Shown: positions 34,887-44,329 of the stretch, piece after piece
How positions within the stretch are numbered: the first letter of the stretch is position 1
How the letters are laid out: the number at the start of each line of letters is the position of its first letter
Assembly (NCBI GenBank): GCA_050251415.1
Contig: JBFWMT010000002.1
Location: forward strand, 12,038 to 76,037
Reading direction: 5' to 3'
Origin: UBA8514 sp050251415
GTDB taxonomy: Bacteria > Bacillota > Clostridia > Lachnospirales > Anaerotignaceae
DNA length: 64,000 nucleotides
Program-made: the position numbers and the translations under genes
The notes under the pieces: generated by a model
Seen by the model: the letters and a program-made list of their open reading frames with translations, nothing else
Told to the model about the DNA's origin: nothing
Database searches by the model: none

Positions 34887-35246
34887 TTGTTTAGTAACTC
34901 GGTATATTCTGCAGAAAAAATGGCGGACTATTTGTGGCAAAAACAAAAAGTTACACTGAATAACATAGCCAATGGTTCAACGCCAGGCTATAAGGCACAA
35001 TATGTTACGTTTGAAGATGAATTGAGGCAAAAACTACATAGTGGAAAAGCATCTGAAATAAGAAATAGTATTACAAACAGCAAGGTTCGTGTTGAAACAA
35101 AAAAGGGCGAAAGCACAAGAATGGATGGCAACAATGTAAATGTTGACGTTGAAGAGGTTGAACTTGCAAGCACAACAATACAGTATCAGTATGCATTAAG
35201 AAGCATTACCGATGACCTTGCAAGACTTAGAAGTGTAATTAAATAA
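34887..35246 (+). CDS. flgB: Flagellar rod protein FlgB
   Basis: 119 residues. Proximal rod protein with the typical LNNIANGSTPGYKAQYV motif and a C-terminal helix (TIQYQYALRSITDDLARLRSVIK). I start it at TTG 34887, nine nt after AGAGGAGG, giving MFSNSVYS as in other FlgB proteins; in-frame starts at 34863 and 34878 lie on or before the ribosome site. First gene of an eight-gene operon. Confidence 0.93.
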   Translation: MFSNSVYSAEKMADYLWQKQKVTLNNIANGSTPGYKAQYVTFEDELRQKLHSGKASEIRNSITNSKVRVETKKGESTRMDGNNVNVDVEEVELASTTIQYQYALRSITDDLARLRSVIK

Positions 35247-35257
35247 GGAGGATATAC

Positions 35258-35701
35258 ATGGCTTTTTTAAGTGCTATGAACATTAGTGCGTCAGCTTTAA
35301 CGGCACAAAGAATGCGTCTTGATATTGCAGCGGAAAATATTGCAAACGTAAACACAACAAGAACCGAAAGCGGAGAACCGTACAGAAGGAAAATGGTCGT
35401 TTTTGAACCTATTGGACAATCAAATTTTCAAGCGGTTTTAAACAGAACAAAAAGATTACGTACAACCGACCAAAAGGGTGTGAGAGTTACGGAAATTATT
35501 GAAGATACTAGAGAGTTTAAAATGGTTTATAATCCATCTCACCCAGATGCAGATGAAAATGGTTATGTGCAGATGCCAAATGTGGATTTATTAAAAGAAA
35601 CAGTGGATAGTATGGAGGCAACAAGAGCCTATGATGCCAATGTGACGGCATTTAACGCTATTAAAAATATGGCAACAAAGGGTCTGGATGTAGGTAAATA
35701 A
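35258..35701 (+). CDS. flgC: Flagellar rod protein FlgC
   Basis: 147 residues with LDIAAENIANVNTTRTESGEPYRRK and the C-terminal YVQMPNVDLLKETVDSMEATRAYDANV signature of FlgC. Proximal rod component. ATG after AAGGAGGATATAC, 11 nt downstream of flgB. Confidence 0.96.
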   Translation: MAFLSAMNISASALTAQRMRLDIAAENIANVNTTRTESGEPYRRKMVVFEPIGQSNFQAVLNRTKRLRTTDQKGVRVTEIIEDTREFKMVYNPSHPDADENGYVQMPNVDLLKETVDSMEATRAYDANVTAFNAIKNMATKGLDVGK

Positions 35702-35737
35702 CATTGGCATTGTGAAACATAAATTGGAGGGATAAGG

Positions 35738-36037
35738 TTGAATATAGTACCAATTCAGCGTTTGGATGTATTAAAGGATTTGGCAAGTGTAAATGAAACG
35801 GGGAAAATTGACAATACACTTAGCTTTAAAAGCATTTTTGAAAATGCCATAGCCGATGTAGTAAATACCGAGGATACTTTGGCAAAAGAGCAGTATTTAT
35901 TTGCAACTGGACAAACTGACAACACACATGACGTAACTATTGCCGCCACAAAAGCGCAAATTTCCGTAGATTTATTGGTTCAGCTTAGGAACAAAGCACT
36001 GGATGCTTATAACGAGTTGAGTAAACTGAACTTATAG
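35738..36037 (+). CDS. fliE: MS ring-rod junction protein FliE
   Basis: 99 residues; FliE links the MS ring to the rod and is among the first exported proteins. The C-terminal region (DVTIAATKAQISVDLLVQLRNKALDAYNELSKLNL) is the conserved part. TTG start at 35738 after GGAGGGATAAGG. Confidence 0.93.
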   Translation: MNIVPIQRLDVLKDLASVNETGKIDNTLSFKSIFENAIADVVNTEDTLAKEQYLFATGQTDNTHDVTIAATKAQISVDLLVQLRNKALDAYNELSKLNL

Positions 36038-36106
36038 GGGTTTTGTTAGGGGGCAAAGGGATTGTATGTTAATTTATAATAATTCGAAGTTAAATGGGGT
36101 TTTGTT

Positions 36107-37726
36107 TTGAATGCGAATGAAAAGTTAAAGAATATTGGGTCAAAAATAAAGGCGCAGTACAGTAAGATAAGCCCGAAATTAAGGAAAACGATTATTATTG
36201 TTACTATTTTGGTTTTAGCTTTTTCAATAGGGACTGCAGTTGTTTTAAATAAAAAGGCTTACGAGGTTTTGTTTTCGGGGCTAAACCAAGAAGAAGCCAC
36301 AGAAATTATTGGGGTATTGCAGGAAAAGGTTGTTGAGTATAAGTACAGCGACGGCACAATTTCTGTAGATAAAACGGTAGTGGACCAAGTTAAGGCAGAG
36401 TTGGCTTATGAGGGATACCCTAAAAGTGGATTTACATATGATATGTTTAAGGATAACATAAGTATGACCAGTACGGATTTTGAGAAAAATAGCTATAAGC
36501 TGTTTGAACTTCAAAATAGAATTGGTTCCACGATACGTCTTTTTGATGGCGTTAAGGATGCAAAAGTAACCATTGCCTCTACGGAGGACAGAAAGTATGT
36601 TTTAGATAAAAACAGTACAAATAAAACAACAGCGTCAGTTGTTGTAATTATGAACGACAGCGGTTCACCTACTACTGAACAGGTTAAGGGCATACAACGC
36701 CTTGTTGCTAAAAGTATACCAAACATGGCCCTTGAGGATGTTGCGGTTTTGGATGGAAACGGCAATGAAGTTTCAACAACGGGTGAAAGCACAGCAGAGG
36801 GAGCAAACAAGCTTAAAATTGAATTTGAAAAATATATGGATGACACTTTAAGGGCTAAAATATTAAATGTATTAGCTCCTATTTATGGTGCAGATAATGT
36901 TAGAGTTTCCGTACGTACCACGGTTGATGTTGATAAAAAAGTAAGAGAAATAATTAATAATCAGCTGCCAGTTGAAGGAAGTGCTAAGGGCATACCAAGC
37001 AACGAGTCTATTGAAACGGAAATAGCAAAAGACGGTGCAGTTGCAGGCGGTGTACCAGGAACAGAAACAAATGCAGATGTACCTACATATACTCAGGTTG
37101 AGGCAGATGGAACGGAAAATTACTATAGAACCCAATATGATGTGGATTATTTGGTTAATAAGTTAACCGAGCAGGCTCAAATTGACTCGGGAAGCATTTC
37201 GGATATTTCAGTTTCTGTAACAATAAACGGTGAAGATACAGGCAATATCTCTGAGGATGATGTGGTTGCATTGGTTGGCAATACTGCTGGCATAGATGAA
37301 AATTTGCAGGAAGCAAAGGTTACGGTTGTGGCAGCACCATTCTACGATCCTAATGCAGGTGCTACGGAAGTTCCAACAGAAGAGGGCATAAATAACTGGA
37401 TTATCATTGGTGTAATCGCCAGTGGCGTACTTTTAATTTTGCTTATAATAATTATTATAGTTGTAAGACGTAGAAGGAAAAAGAAAAATGCAGCACTTGA
37501 AGATTCAAAGTTCGATGTTGATATTTCAGGAATGAGCAGTAAGGCAGACCAGGAGTTATATCTTAAAAATCTGTTGGCAAAACAGCAGGAGGAAAGAGAA
37601 AACCAAATTCTTAGCCTTAATAATGAAAGAGCAATGGAGCTGAAAAATAAGGTGAGGGATATTTCAGAAGAAAGCCCTGAAATTGCAGCACAGCTTATTA
37701 AAAATTGGCTAAAAGGAGGCGAATAA
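36107..37726 (+). CDS. fliF: MS-ring protein FliF
   Basis: 539 residues. An N-terminal membrane helix (about 29-48), ring-building motifs (YEVLFSGLNQEEA, RLVAKSIPNM), a C-terminal membrane helix (about 427-452), and a cytoplasmic tail ending AAQLIKNWLKGGE, which binds FliG. TTG start at 36107, six nt after TGGGGT. fliG starts 3 nt after its stop. Confidence 0.96.
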   Translation: MNANEKLKNIGSKIKAQYSKISPKLRKTIIIVTILVLAFSIGTAVVLNKKAYEVLFSGLNQEEATEIIGVLQEKVVEYKYSDGTISVDKTVVDQVKAELAYEGYPKSGFTYDMFKDNISMTSTDFEKNSYKLFELQNRIGSTIRLFDGVKDAKVTIASTEDRKYVLDKNSTNKTTASVVVIMNDSGSPTTEQVKGIQRLVAKSIPNMALEDVAVLDGNGNEVSTTGESTAEGANKLKIEFEKYMDDTLRAKILNVLAPIYGADNVRVSVRTTVDVDKKVREIINNQLPVEGSAKGIPSNESIETEIAKDGAVAGGVPGTETNADVPTYTQVEADGTENYYRTQYDVDYLVNKLTEQAQIDSGSISDISVSVTINGEDTGNISEDDVVALVGNTAGIDENLQEAKVTVVAAPFYDPNAGATEVPTEEGINNWIIIGVIASGVLLILLIIIIIVVRRRRKKKNAALEDSKFDVDISGMSSKADQELYLKNLLAKQQEERENQILSLNNERAMELKNKVRDISEESPEIAAQLIKNWLKGGE

Positions 37727-37728
37727 GC

Positions 37729-38754
37729 ATGGCAAATCAGGCAAAAGCACAGCAAGACCCAATAACATCCGAGCAGAAGGCGGCGGCGGTTGTTGTAGCA
37801 CTTGGTGTGGAGAAGGCATCTGAAATTTATAAGTTCCTCTCGGAGGAGGAAACAGAGCAGTTAACAATTGCTGTTGCAAGGCTTGGTTATTTGCCACCTG
37901 AAGCAACAGAAAGTATCTTAGATGAATTTTATAAAAGCTGTATGACCCAAAAGATGGTAACTGAGGGCGGTATGGAGTATGCCAGAAGCGTTTTGGAAAA
38001 GGCATTCGGCCCAGATATGGCGGCAGAACTTTTGGGTAAGGTTTCGAAAACTTTACAGGCGAGAGCTTTTTCGTTTTTGAGTAAATACGATGACAAAACA
38101 GTATTTTCGTTGCTTCATAACGAACGCCCACAGACGATTGCGCTGGTGTTATCCTATATGGATTCAGACAGGGCGGCAAGCATACTTACATCACTGCCTG
38201 AAAGCATGCGCCTTAAAGTTGTAGAGTCGGTAGCGAGAATGGATAGTGCCTCACCAGAAGCCATGAAAATTGTGGAAAGAAAAATAGAAAGCCAGTTATC
38301 TACTGTAATGACAACCGACTACACTAAGGTTGGCGGTATAGATTATATTGCAGAGGTTATGAATTATGTTGACCGTTCAAATGAAAAGTTTATTTTTGAT
38401 GAACTGGGCAAAAAGGATGCAGTTCTTGTTGATGCAATACGTAAGAGAATGTTTGTATTTGAAGATATTGTTTCTATGGATAATATGTCTATACAAAGGT
38501 TTGTGCGCGATATTGACCAGAAGGACCTTGTTTTCGCATTGAAGGGAAGTACACCAGAGGTTTCTACGGTTATTTTTTCAAATATGTCTACACGTATGGC
38601 AGAGGCTATACGTTCCGAATTGGAGATTACAACAAATGTTCGTGTTAAGGATGTTGAAGAGGCACAACAGCGTATTGTTGGCTTAATCAGAAAGCTTGAA
38701 GAAGCGGGACAGCTTGTAATTTCTAAGGGTGGAAAGGATGATATTATTGCATAA
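37729..38754 (+). CDS. fliG: Flagellar motor switch protein FliG
   Basis: 341 residues of the C-ring rotor. The N-terminal domain binds FliF; the middle contains the FliM-binding EHPQTIAL-like motif, here NERPQTIALVLSYM; the C-terminal torque helix region reads VRDIDQKDLVFALKGSTPEV. ATG 37729 follows AAAAGGAGGCGAATAAGC. The 3' end overlaps fliH. Confidence 0.96.
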   Translation: MANQAKAQQDPITSEQKAAAVVVALGVEKASEIYKFLSEEETEQLTIAVARLGYLPPEATESILDEFYKSCMTQKMVTEGGMEYARSVLEKAFGPDMAAELLGKVSKTLQARAFSFLSKYDDKTVFSLLHNERPQTIALVLSYMDSDRAASILTSLPESMRLKVVESVARMDSASPEAMKIVERKIESQLSTVMTTDYTKVGGIDYIAEVMNYVDRSNEKFIFDELGKKDAVLVDAIRKRMFVFEDIVSMDNMSIQRFVRDIDQKDLVFALKGSTPEVSTVIFSNMSTRMAEAIRSELEITTNVRVKDVEEAQQRIVGLIRKLEEAGQLVISKGGKDDIIA

Positions 38755-39598
38755 CAGTGGCGATGTTACAATAGACCCTTATGATTTCAAAGATAGTTTT
38801 TATGAAGAAGATGAAGAAAAAGCAGGGAATGAAGATGACCTGTTTGAGAATTTTAATAGAGAAGAAGCAGAACCTGACTGTGGTGAGGATGAGCTTGATG
38901 AGAGCCATAGCGACACCCAGGAAATTACAGATGCTCAAAGACTGGAAGAAGAAGAACGTGAAAAGGCAGAGGCTCGTATTGAAGAAATGCTTGCACAAAC
39001 CAAAGCAGAAGCAGAGCAAATGCTGAAAAAGGCAGAAGAAGAGGCTGAGGAAATTAAAAAACAGGCCTACACCCATGGTTTTGAGCAAGGGTTAAGTGAA
39101 GGCTTTGAAAAGGCACATGATGAACATAAGCAAGAATTGAAAGAGGAAACAGCAATGTTTCTTATAACCTTTAGAGATATAATACAGGGGCTTGAGCAGG
39201 AAAAGAATACATTGATTGACCAAAATATTGATACCCTTAAGGATATTTCAGTTGCAGTAGCTGAAAAGGTTATTCAGGTTGGGCTTAAAAGCAGTGGCGA
39301 GATAATTAAAAAAATGATAGTGTCTGCCACTGAAAAGCTTAAACGTAAGGAATGGGTAAAGATATATATATCAAAGGCAGATGCCTCCATGTTCGTTGAG
39401 GCAAATACCGACCTTGCAAAGGCACTTGTTCATTTGTCTGATAATTTAAAAATTGTTGCTATGGAAAACGGAGCACCGGGAACTTGTATAATTGAATTGC
39501 CAGACCAGATTATTGATGCCAGTGCCAACACACAGCTTGAAAATATTCGCAGTATTTTAAGAGGTGCAAGGGGATATGGAGGGAATGACGATGTTTGA
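38747..39598 (+). CDS. fliH: Flagellar export ATPase regulator FliH
   Basis: About 283 residues: a very acidic N-terminus, a long Glu/Ala/Lys coiled coil (about residues 60-120) and a C-terminal V-ATPase subunit E-like domain. It binds FliI and docks it at the C-ring. The start is probably TTG 38747, nine nt after GGAAAGG; ATG 38738 touches the ribosome site. It overlaps both fliG and fliI. The stop is UGA. Confidence 0.9.
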   Translation: MHNSGDVTIDPYDFKDSFYEEDEEKAGNEDDLFENFNREEAEPDCGEDELDESHSDTQEITDAQRLEEEEREKAEARIEEMLAQTKAEAEQMLKKAEEEAEEIKKQAYTHGFEQGLSEGFEKAHDEHKQELKEETAMFLITFRDIIQGLEQEKNTLIDQNIDTLKDISVAVAEKVIQVGLKSSGEIIKKMIVSATEKLKRKEWVKIYISKADASMFVEANTDLAKALVHLSDNLKIVAMENGAPGTCIIELPDQIIDASANTQLENIRSILRGARGYGGNDDV

Positions 39599-40892
39599 CG
39601 GACTTGCTGATGCAATAAAACGTTCTCAAACCATAAGCCATATTGGTAAAATAGAAAACATAGTAGGCATGGCAATTGAAGCGTCAGGCAGAAAAGCCAG
39701 TATTGGCGATATAAGCATGATTTATAATGAAAATGAAAAAAAACAGATTTATGCTGAAACCGTAGGGTTTAAGGATGATAAAATTTTGCTGATGCCCTAT
39801 GAAAATATAAAGGGTATTTCAGCCGGCAGTTTTGTAAGGAATACAGGTGAGTGCCTTAAAATACCCGTTGGAGACTTTTTACGTGGGCGTATTATAGATG
39901 CAATGGGTAGACCGATGGACGATTTGGGAGATTTTAAGGTGGATTCCTATTACTCAGTTGATAAATCCTCCACAAACCCCTTAACAAGACCTGCAATTGA
40001 AGAAAAAATTGAATTTGGAGTAAAAGCAATTGACGGGTTTTTAACTATTGGCAAGGGGCAAAGAATGGGAATTTTTGCCGGAAGTGGTGTTGGTAAAAGC
40101 ACATTGCTTGGTATGATTGCTAAAAATGTAAAAACGGACATTAACGTAATTGCCCTTGTGGGGGAAAGAGGACGAGAAGTTCGAGAGTTTATAGAAAAGG
40201 ATTTGGGCGAGGAGGGACTTAAACGGTCTGTTTTGGTTGTTGCTACCTCCGACCAACCTGCAATGCTTCGTATGAAATGCCCTATGGTTGCAACTGCCAT
40301 AGCGGAATATTTTAAAGACCAAGGGAAGAACGTGCTGCTTATGATGGATTCCCTTACACGTTTTGCCATGGCGCAGCGTGAAATTGGTCTTGCCATAGGG
40401 GAACCGCCTATTGCAAGGGGATATACTCCTTCAATATATGCCGAGATGCCAAAGCTTTTGGAAAGAAGCGGAAATTTCCAAGAAGGCTCTATAACAGGCA
40501 TTTACACAGTGCTTGTTGAAGGTGACGACACTAATGAACCAATATCAGATACAGTGCGTGGTATTATTGATGGACATATTGTACTTACAAGAAAGCTTGC
40601 AAATAGCAATCACTTCCCTGCTATAGATATTAATGCCAGCATATCTCGTTTGATGACATCTATCGTAACTGAGGAACACAGACAGTGTGCTTCTAAGCTA
40701 CGCGATATTCTTAGCATCTATGAAAAAAACAGCGACCTTATTTCTATAGGAGCTTACAAAAGCGGTACAAACCCTAAGTTGGATTTTGCTATTTCTAAAA
40801 TTGATAAGTTGAACGAGTTTTTGAAACAGGGAATACATGAGAAGTTCTCGTATGAAGAAACACTTGAGCAGATGGAAGCAATTTTAAAATAG
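39591..40892 (+). CDS. fliI: Flagellar export ATPase FliI
   Basis: 433 residues, F1-beta-like ATPase. Walker A is GSGVGKST and Walker B is VLLMMDSLTRFAMAQREI; LVGERGREVREF and the C-terminal FliI region are intact. It powers unfolding and chaperone release at the export gate. I start at ATG 39591, seven nt after GGAGGG; the upstream ATG at 39585 sits too close to that site. Confidence 0.96.
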   Translation: MFDGLADAIKRSQTISHIGKIENIVGMAIEASGRKASIGDISMIYNENEKKQIYAETVGFKDDKILLMPYENIKGISAGSFVRNTGECLKIPVGDFLRGRIIDAMGRPMDDLGDFKVDSYYSVDKSSTNPLTRPAIEEKIEFGVKAIDGFLTIGKGQRMGIFAGSGVGKSTLLGMIAKNVKTDINVIALVGERGREVREFIEKDLGEEGLKRSVLVVATSDQPAMLRMKCPMVATAIAEYFKDQGKNVLLMMDSLTRFAMAQREIGLAIGEPPIARGYTPSIYAEMPKLLERSGNFQEGSITGIYTVLVEGDDTNEPISDTVRGIIDGHIVLTRKLANSNHFPAIDINASISRLMTSIVTEEHRQCASKLRDILSIYEKNSDLISIGAYKSGTNPKLDFAISKIDKLNEFLKQGIHEKFSYEETLEQMEAILK

Positions 40893-40925
40893 ATGCATAG
40901 TTGAATATTTGGGTGGTGATGGGGT

Positions 40926-41360
40926 ATGAAAAAGTTTACATTTCAGTTGGAAACCGTTATGGATTACAAAAACCAAAAACTAGAAAGCAAGCGTAACGAG
41001 CATGGACAGGCTATTGCCAAGGTTAATAAGCAAAAGGAAAAGATGGCTGAAATAATCAAAAAATACAGCGATGTTAATAAAGAGTTTAATGAAAAAAAAC
41101 AGTACGGCATAACCATTGTAGAGGCTATGGAATACAGCGTTTTTTTGCAAAAGCTGGATTCACAGCTAAAACAGGAAGAAGTTATTCTTGGAGAGTTGAA
41201 AAAGATAGAAGAGAAAAAACGCAGTGGGGTTGTTGCAGTTAAAATTGAAACCTCTACACTGGAAAAATTAAAAGAGAAAAAGTACGAACAGTATAAAAAA
41301 GATGTGCAAAAAAGTGAAGAGTTGTTTATAGAAGAATTCATTACACGAAAGTGGAGCTGA
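40926..41360 (+). CDS. fliJ: Flagellar export protein FliJ
   Basis: 144 residues, an antiparallel coiled coil rich in Lys/Glu, starting MKKFTFQLETVMDYKNQKLE as in other FliJ proteins. FliJ is the central stalk of the FliI ring and recycles chaperones. Last gene of the flgB operon; a strong terminator follows, so fliK, flgD, flgE, fliM and the rest lie elsewhere. Confidence 0.93.
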   Translation: MKKFTFQLETVMDYKNQKLESKRNEHGQAIAKVNKQKEKMAEIIKKYSDVNKEFNEKKQYGITIVEAMEYSVFLQKLDSQLKQEEVILGELKKIEEKKRSGVVAVKIETSTLEKLKEKKYEQYKKDVQKSEELFIEEFITRKWS

Positions 41361-41368
41361 TATAAACT

Positions 41369-41406
41369 AAAGGGGTGACAATGCTTTTTTTTGGCACCCC
41401 TTTTTT
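41369..41406 (+). terminator. flgB-fliJ operon terminator
   Basis: AAAGGGGTG (41369-41377) pairs with CACCCCTTT (41395-41403), followed by T residues. Confidence 0.92.
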
Positions 41407-41546
41407 GTTAAGGATAATACAGTTTTAATCGTATATTTAGAAATATTTATACTAAGAAATGACTTAACTGGACAGCATTACCGTGCATTTGCACAATAAA
41501 AATTGAGTTTTTTCTACTATTTTATTGAAAAAGAACGAAAAATCCG

Positions 41547-41575
41547 TTGAATTTTGTTTAGTCATATGCTACAAT
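41547..41575 (+). promoter_or_regulatory. Sigma-A promoter before riboswitch and receptor 1
   Basis: TTGAAT (41547-41552), 17 nt, TACAAT (41570-41575). Predicted start ~41582, ~80 nt before the riboswitch. Confidence 0.6.
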
Positions 41576-41663
41576 TAAAGGGAGATGCTGGAAATAGAAT
41601 ACAGCATTGTTAATGCATCATCATAAATATTTTGGTTTTAGTTAAGCAAATCAATTTAATACA

Positions 41664-41745
41664 AATTAAATGGCAAAGCTGTTGAAAAGCAGTGACGCAA
41701 AACTATAGGACCTTACTTGTGATGGTAGCCAGTTGCAGTTAGTTA
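41664..41745 (+). ncRNA. Cyclic di-GMP-I (GEMM-I) riboswitch
   Basis: Conserved GEMM-I elements appear in order: GGCAAAG (41672-41678), a hairpin CTGTT-GAAA-AGCAG with a GNRA-type loop (41679-41692), TGACGCAAA (41693-41701), a second arm beginning GGACC, and GATGGTAGCCAGTTGC (41721-41735). A short closing stem AATTAA/TTAGTT fits P1. Downstream (to ~41820) AAAGC and GCTTTTTT segments can form alternative hairpins, including a terminator-like one at ~41797-41818. The regulated gene is the chemoreceptor at 41.9 kb. Whether c-di-GMP turns it on or off cannot be read with certainty. Confidence 0.85.
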
Positions 41746-41796
41746 AGGACCCTTATTTTTGGAGTATAGCTTTGTCGGAAAGCAGCCGTGAAAGCA

Positions 41797-41822
41797 AATC
41801 TCTTTAAGGGCTTTTTTGCTTT
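41797..41822 (+). terminator. Possible riboswitch-controlled terminator
   Basis: AAAGC (about 41797) can pair with GCTTT (about 41810) followed by a T run. A competing hairpin, GCTTT/AAAGC, lies just upstream (41768-41782). This is a plausible expression platform but the stem is short. Confidence 0.4.
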
Positions 41823-41862
41823 GTAGGCGTTAATTTCAATAGGTTTTAGGAGGTCTTATTTC

Positions 41863-41871
41863 ATGGAATAA
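41863..41871 (+). other. Minimal two-codon ORF with strong ribosome site
   Basis: AGGAGG at 41848-41853 is followed nine nt later by ATG GAA TAA (41863-41871), in the leader between the riboswitch and the receptor gene and out of frame with it. It could be a regulatory minimal ORF or a chance occurrence. Confidence 0.35.
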
Positions 41872-41926
41872 TAAGCTCGACAATATGCATTAATTAGACG
41901 TATTTTAATGAAGGGGTGGATTATTA

Positions 41927-44284
41927 ATGATTAAAAAAATGAAGCTTAAAAAAATTGATTTTAAGGGCCTAAAATTTAAAGGTGTCAAGTTTAAACTTGA
42001 CAAATTTGAAAACATGAAGCTTGCAACCAAAACCGCAATGATGATTACGGGTTTACTGATTGTTGTATTTGTTGTATTAATATCTTTTACAATAAACAGT
42101 GCAAGTGGTGCTATAGGCGAAACTGTTAAGGCTGAATTTGCGGCTGATGCCTATGGAAATGCATTGCAGGTGCAGGCTATTATAGATACAGCAGACAGTA
42201 CAGCCCAAAGCTTGCAGGATTATTTGCAGGTTGCCTTTAAAAAAGGCCAGCTAAATAAACTTGTACTTGATAAACAGGAAGTTCTTGCAGATGGTACAAA
42301 GGTAATTTACAAGCAAAACTCCACTAAAGAAAGTGAAGTTTATGGTAAAGAGATTTCATTGGCGAACCATGATATAGAAAACTTTATACTGGAAACAGGG
42401 TATTCTACAGTGAAATATGATGCTAACATTGTAGGTATGTCTGTGGCCTTTCAACAGAATAAGTTTGACAGCGCAATTAAGGACTATTCGGTTTATGTAA
42501 ATGATGAGGGAGCAGAAAGTAGAGAACCACAGTCTTTAGGAAATTACGCAACATATTCTCAAAACGATTACTATATAAATCCGCTAAAGACCAAGGAACC
42601 ATATTTTACAAATCCATATACATATGAAGACAAGACGATTATAACAGTATCCTATCCAGTTATATTTAACGGAGCAGTTCAGGCGGTTGTTATGGTAGAT
42701 ATTGATGTGTCAAGTTTTGCTAAAATTAAATCAACCGATGAAAAGTATCCAAGCATGTATGCAAACATTATTACCGATGGTGGAGTTATTGTTTTTGACA
42801 GCGAGAGTGCTGATGATATTGGACATAACCTTGATGAGTACTTTAAGGATAAAGCTGAATATTCAAAAATTACAGATGGATTTGCAGGTGGGGTAGAATT
42901 TACGACTCAAACCATACGTGAGGACGGAAGGAAAGTGTCACGCTTCTTCAGCCCTGTATCTGTTGGCAATAAATTGTGGTGGGCACAAACTGTGCTTAAC
43001 ACAGAGGAAGTTTATGATGACGTAAATGCACTTAAGATGGTTATGGTTATCATGGCAGCTATCGCGCTTGTGCTTATTATTATACCTGTAAATATTGTGC
43101 TAAAAAGAATGCTTAAACCAATTGGCGGAGTGGTTGAGGCGGCAAACCAAATTGCAGAAGGAAAGCTAGATATCCACCTAGAAGTAAAATCCAATGACGA
43201 GATAGGAATGCTTTCAAAGGCATTTTTAACTATGGCAGAAAACCTTAACGTGATAATTGTGGATATAGGATATATTCTTGGAGAACTTGCCGAGGGCAAT
43301 TTCCGACTGATATCACAACATATAAATGACTACGTTGGCGATTACAGGAAGATTTTGCTTGCCATAAGGCATATGAAGGAAAATCAAAACAGTATAATTT
43401 CACAGGTTAGCCAAACGGCAGATCAGGTATCATCAGGTTCTGAGCAGGTAGCCGCAGGTGCACAGGCACTTAGCCAGGGAGCTACTGAACAAGCAAGTGG
43501 TATTGAAGAACTTTCTGCTACCATAACCGATATTTCGGGTAAAATAAAAGCCAATGCAGAAGATGCAGTGTATGCAAGCAATCTTTCAAGTGAAGCTGGT
43601 AAAGAAGTTGAAAATGGCAGTGCACATATGCAGTCTATGATGGCGGCGATGGGCGAAATTACAAATACATCAAAAGAAATAGGAAAGATTATTAAAACTA
43701 TTGATGATATTGCTTTCCAAACAAATATACTTGCGCTTAACGCAGCGGTTGAGGCAGCAAGAGCAGGCGTGGCAGGCAAAGGCTTTGCGGTTGTTGCCGA
43801 TGAAGTAAGAAATCTTGCCCAAAAAAGTGCAGAAGCGGCTAAAAATACAACTGCATTAATTGAAAGCACTATTAAAGCAGTGTCCAATGGAACGAAAATT
43901 GCAGATGCTACGGCAAAGTCACTTGGGATTATTGTTGAAAAAACCTCGGCTGTTAATGAAACCATAAGAAAAATTGCCAATGCTTCTGAGGAACAGGCCA
44001 GTGCAATTTATCAGGTAAACCAAGGTGTAGAACAAATTTCCGCGGTAGTACAAACAAACTCTGCAACGGCAGAAGAGAGTGCAGCCGCTAGTGAGGAGCT
44101 TAGCGGGCAGGCAATAATGATGAAAGAGATTGTGGGTCGATTTAAATTGATGGATGATGCTACAGCAAATTTAATAAAGAAATTTGATAAGGCTAAGAAT
44201 GATAATGAAGTGAAGGCTGTTGAAGATGGAACTTACAGCAAAAAACAGGTTTCAAATTTTGATATGAACAATAGTAAATACTAA
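41927..44284 (+). CDS. Methyl-accepting chemotaxis protein, receptor 1 (dCache type)
   Basis: 785 residues. Lys/Phe-rich cytoplasmic start with KFKG-like repeats, membrane helix (~38-60), a large extracellular double-Cache-like sensor (~65-360), second helix (~370-392), HAMP region, and a long signalling coiled coil. The hairpin tip is intact (IIKTIDDIAFQTNILALNAAVEAARAG, FAVVADEVRNLAQKSAEAAKNT). Ligand not predictable. ATG after AAGGGGTGG. A c-di-GMP-I riboswitch lies in its leader. Receptor 2 follows after 45 nt. Confidence 0.95.
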   Translation: MIKKMKLKKIDFKGLKFKGVKFKLDKFENMKLATKTAMMITGLLIVVFVVLISFTINSASGAIGETVKAEFAADAYGNALQVQAIIDTADSTAQSLQDYLQVAFKKGQLNKLVLDKQEVLADGTKVIYKQNSTKESEVYGKEISLANHDIENFILETGYSTVKYDANIVGMSVAFQQNKFDSAIKDYSVYVNDEGAESREPQSLGNYATYSQNDYYINPLKTKEPYFTNPYTYEDKTIITVSYPVIFNGAVQAVVMVDIDVSSFAKIKSTDEKYPSMYANIITDGGVIVFDSESADDIGHNLDEYFKDKAEYSKITDGFAGGVEFTTQTIREDGRKVSRFFSPVSVGNKLWWAQTVLNTEEVYDDVNALKMVMVIMAAIALVLIIIPVNIVLKRMLKPIGGVVEAANQIAEGKLDIHLEVKSNDEIGMLSKAFLTMAENLNVIIVDIGYILGELAEGNFRLISQHINDYVGDYRKILLAIRHMKENQNSIISQVSQTADQVSSGSEQVAAGAQALSQGATEQASGIEELSATITDISGKIKANAEDAVYASNLSSEAGKEVENGSAHMQSMMAAMGEITNTSKEIGKIIKTIDDIAFQTNILALNAAVEAARAGVAGKGFAVVADEVRNLAQKSAEAAKNTTALIESTIKAVSNGTKIADATAKSLGIIVEKTSAVNETIRKIANASEEQASAIYQVNQGVEQISAVVQTNSATAEESAAASEELSGQAIMMKEIVGRFKLMDDATANLIKKFDKAKNDNEVKAVEDGTYSKKQVSNFDMNNSKY

Positions 44285-44329
44285 AAGGAATGCAGTACTA
44301 TTAGCAAAATTTGCTACAGGAGGGGTACT

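Noticed and set aside
43423..43980. Frames opposite chemoreceptor signalling domains (also near 45.9 and 62.0 kb)
   Set aside because: The same antisense pattern recurs opposite all three receptors because their coding sequences are homologous; no independent signal.
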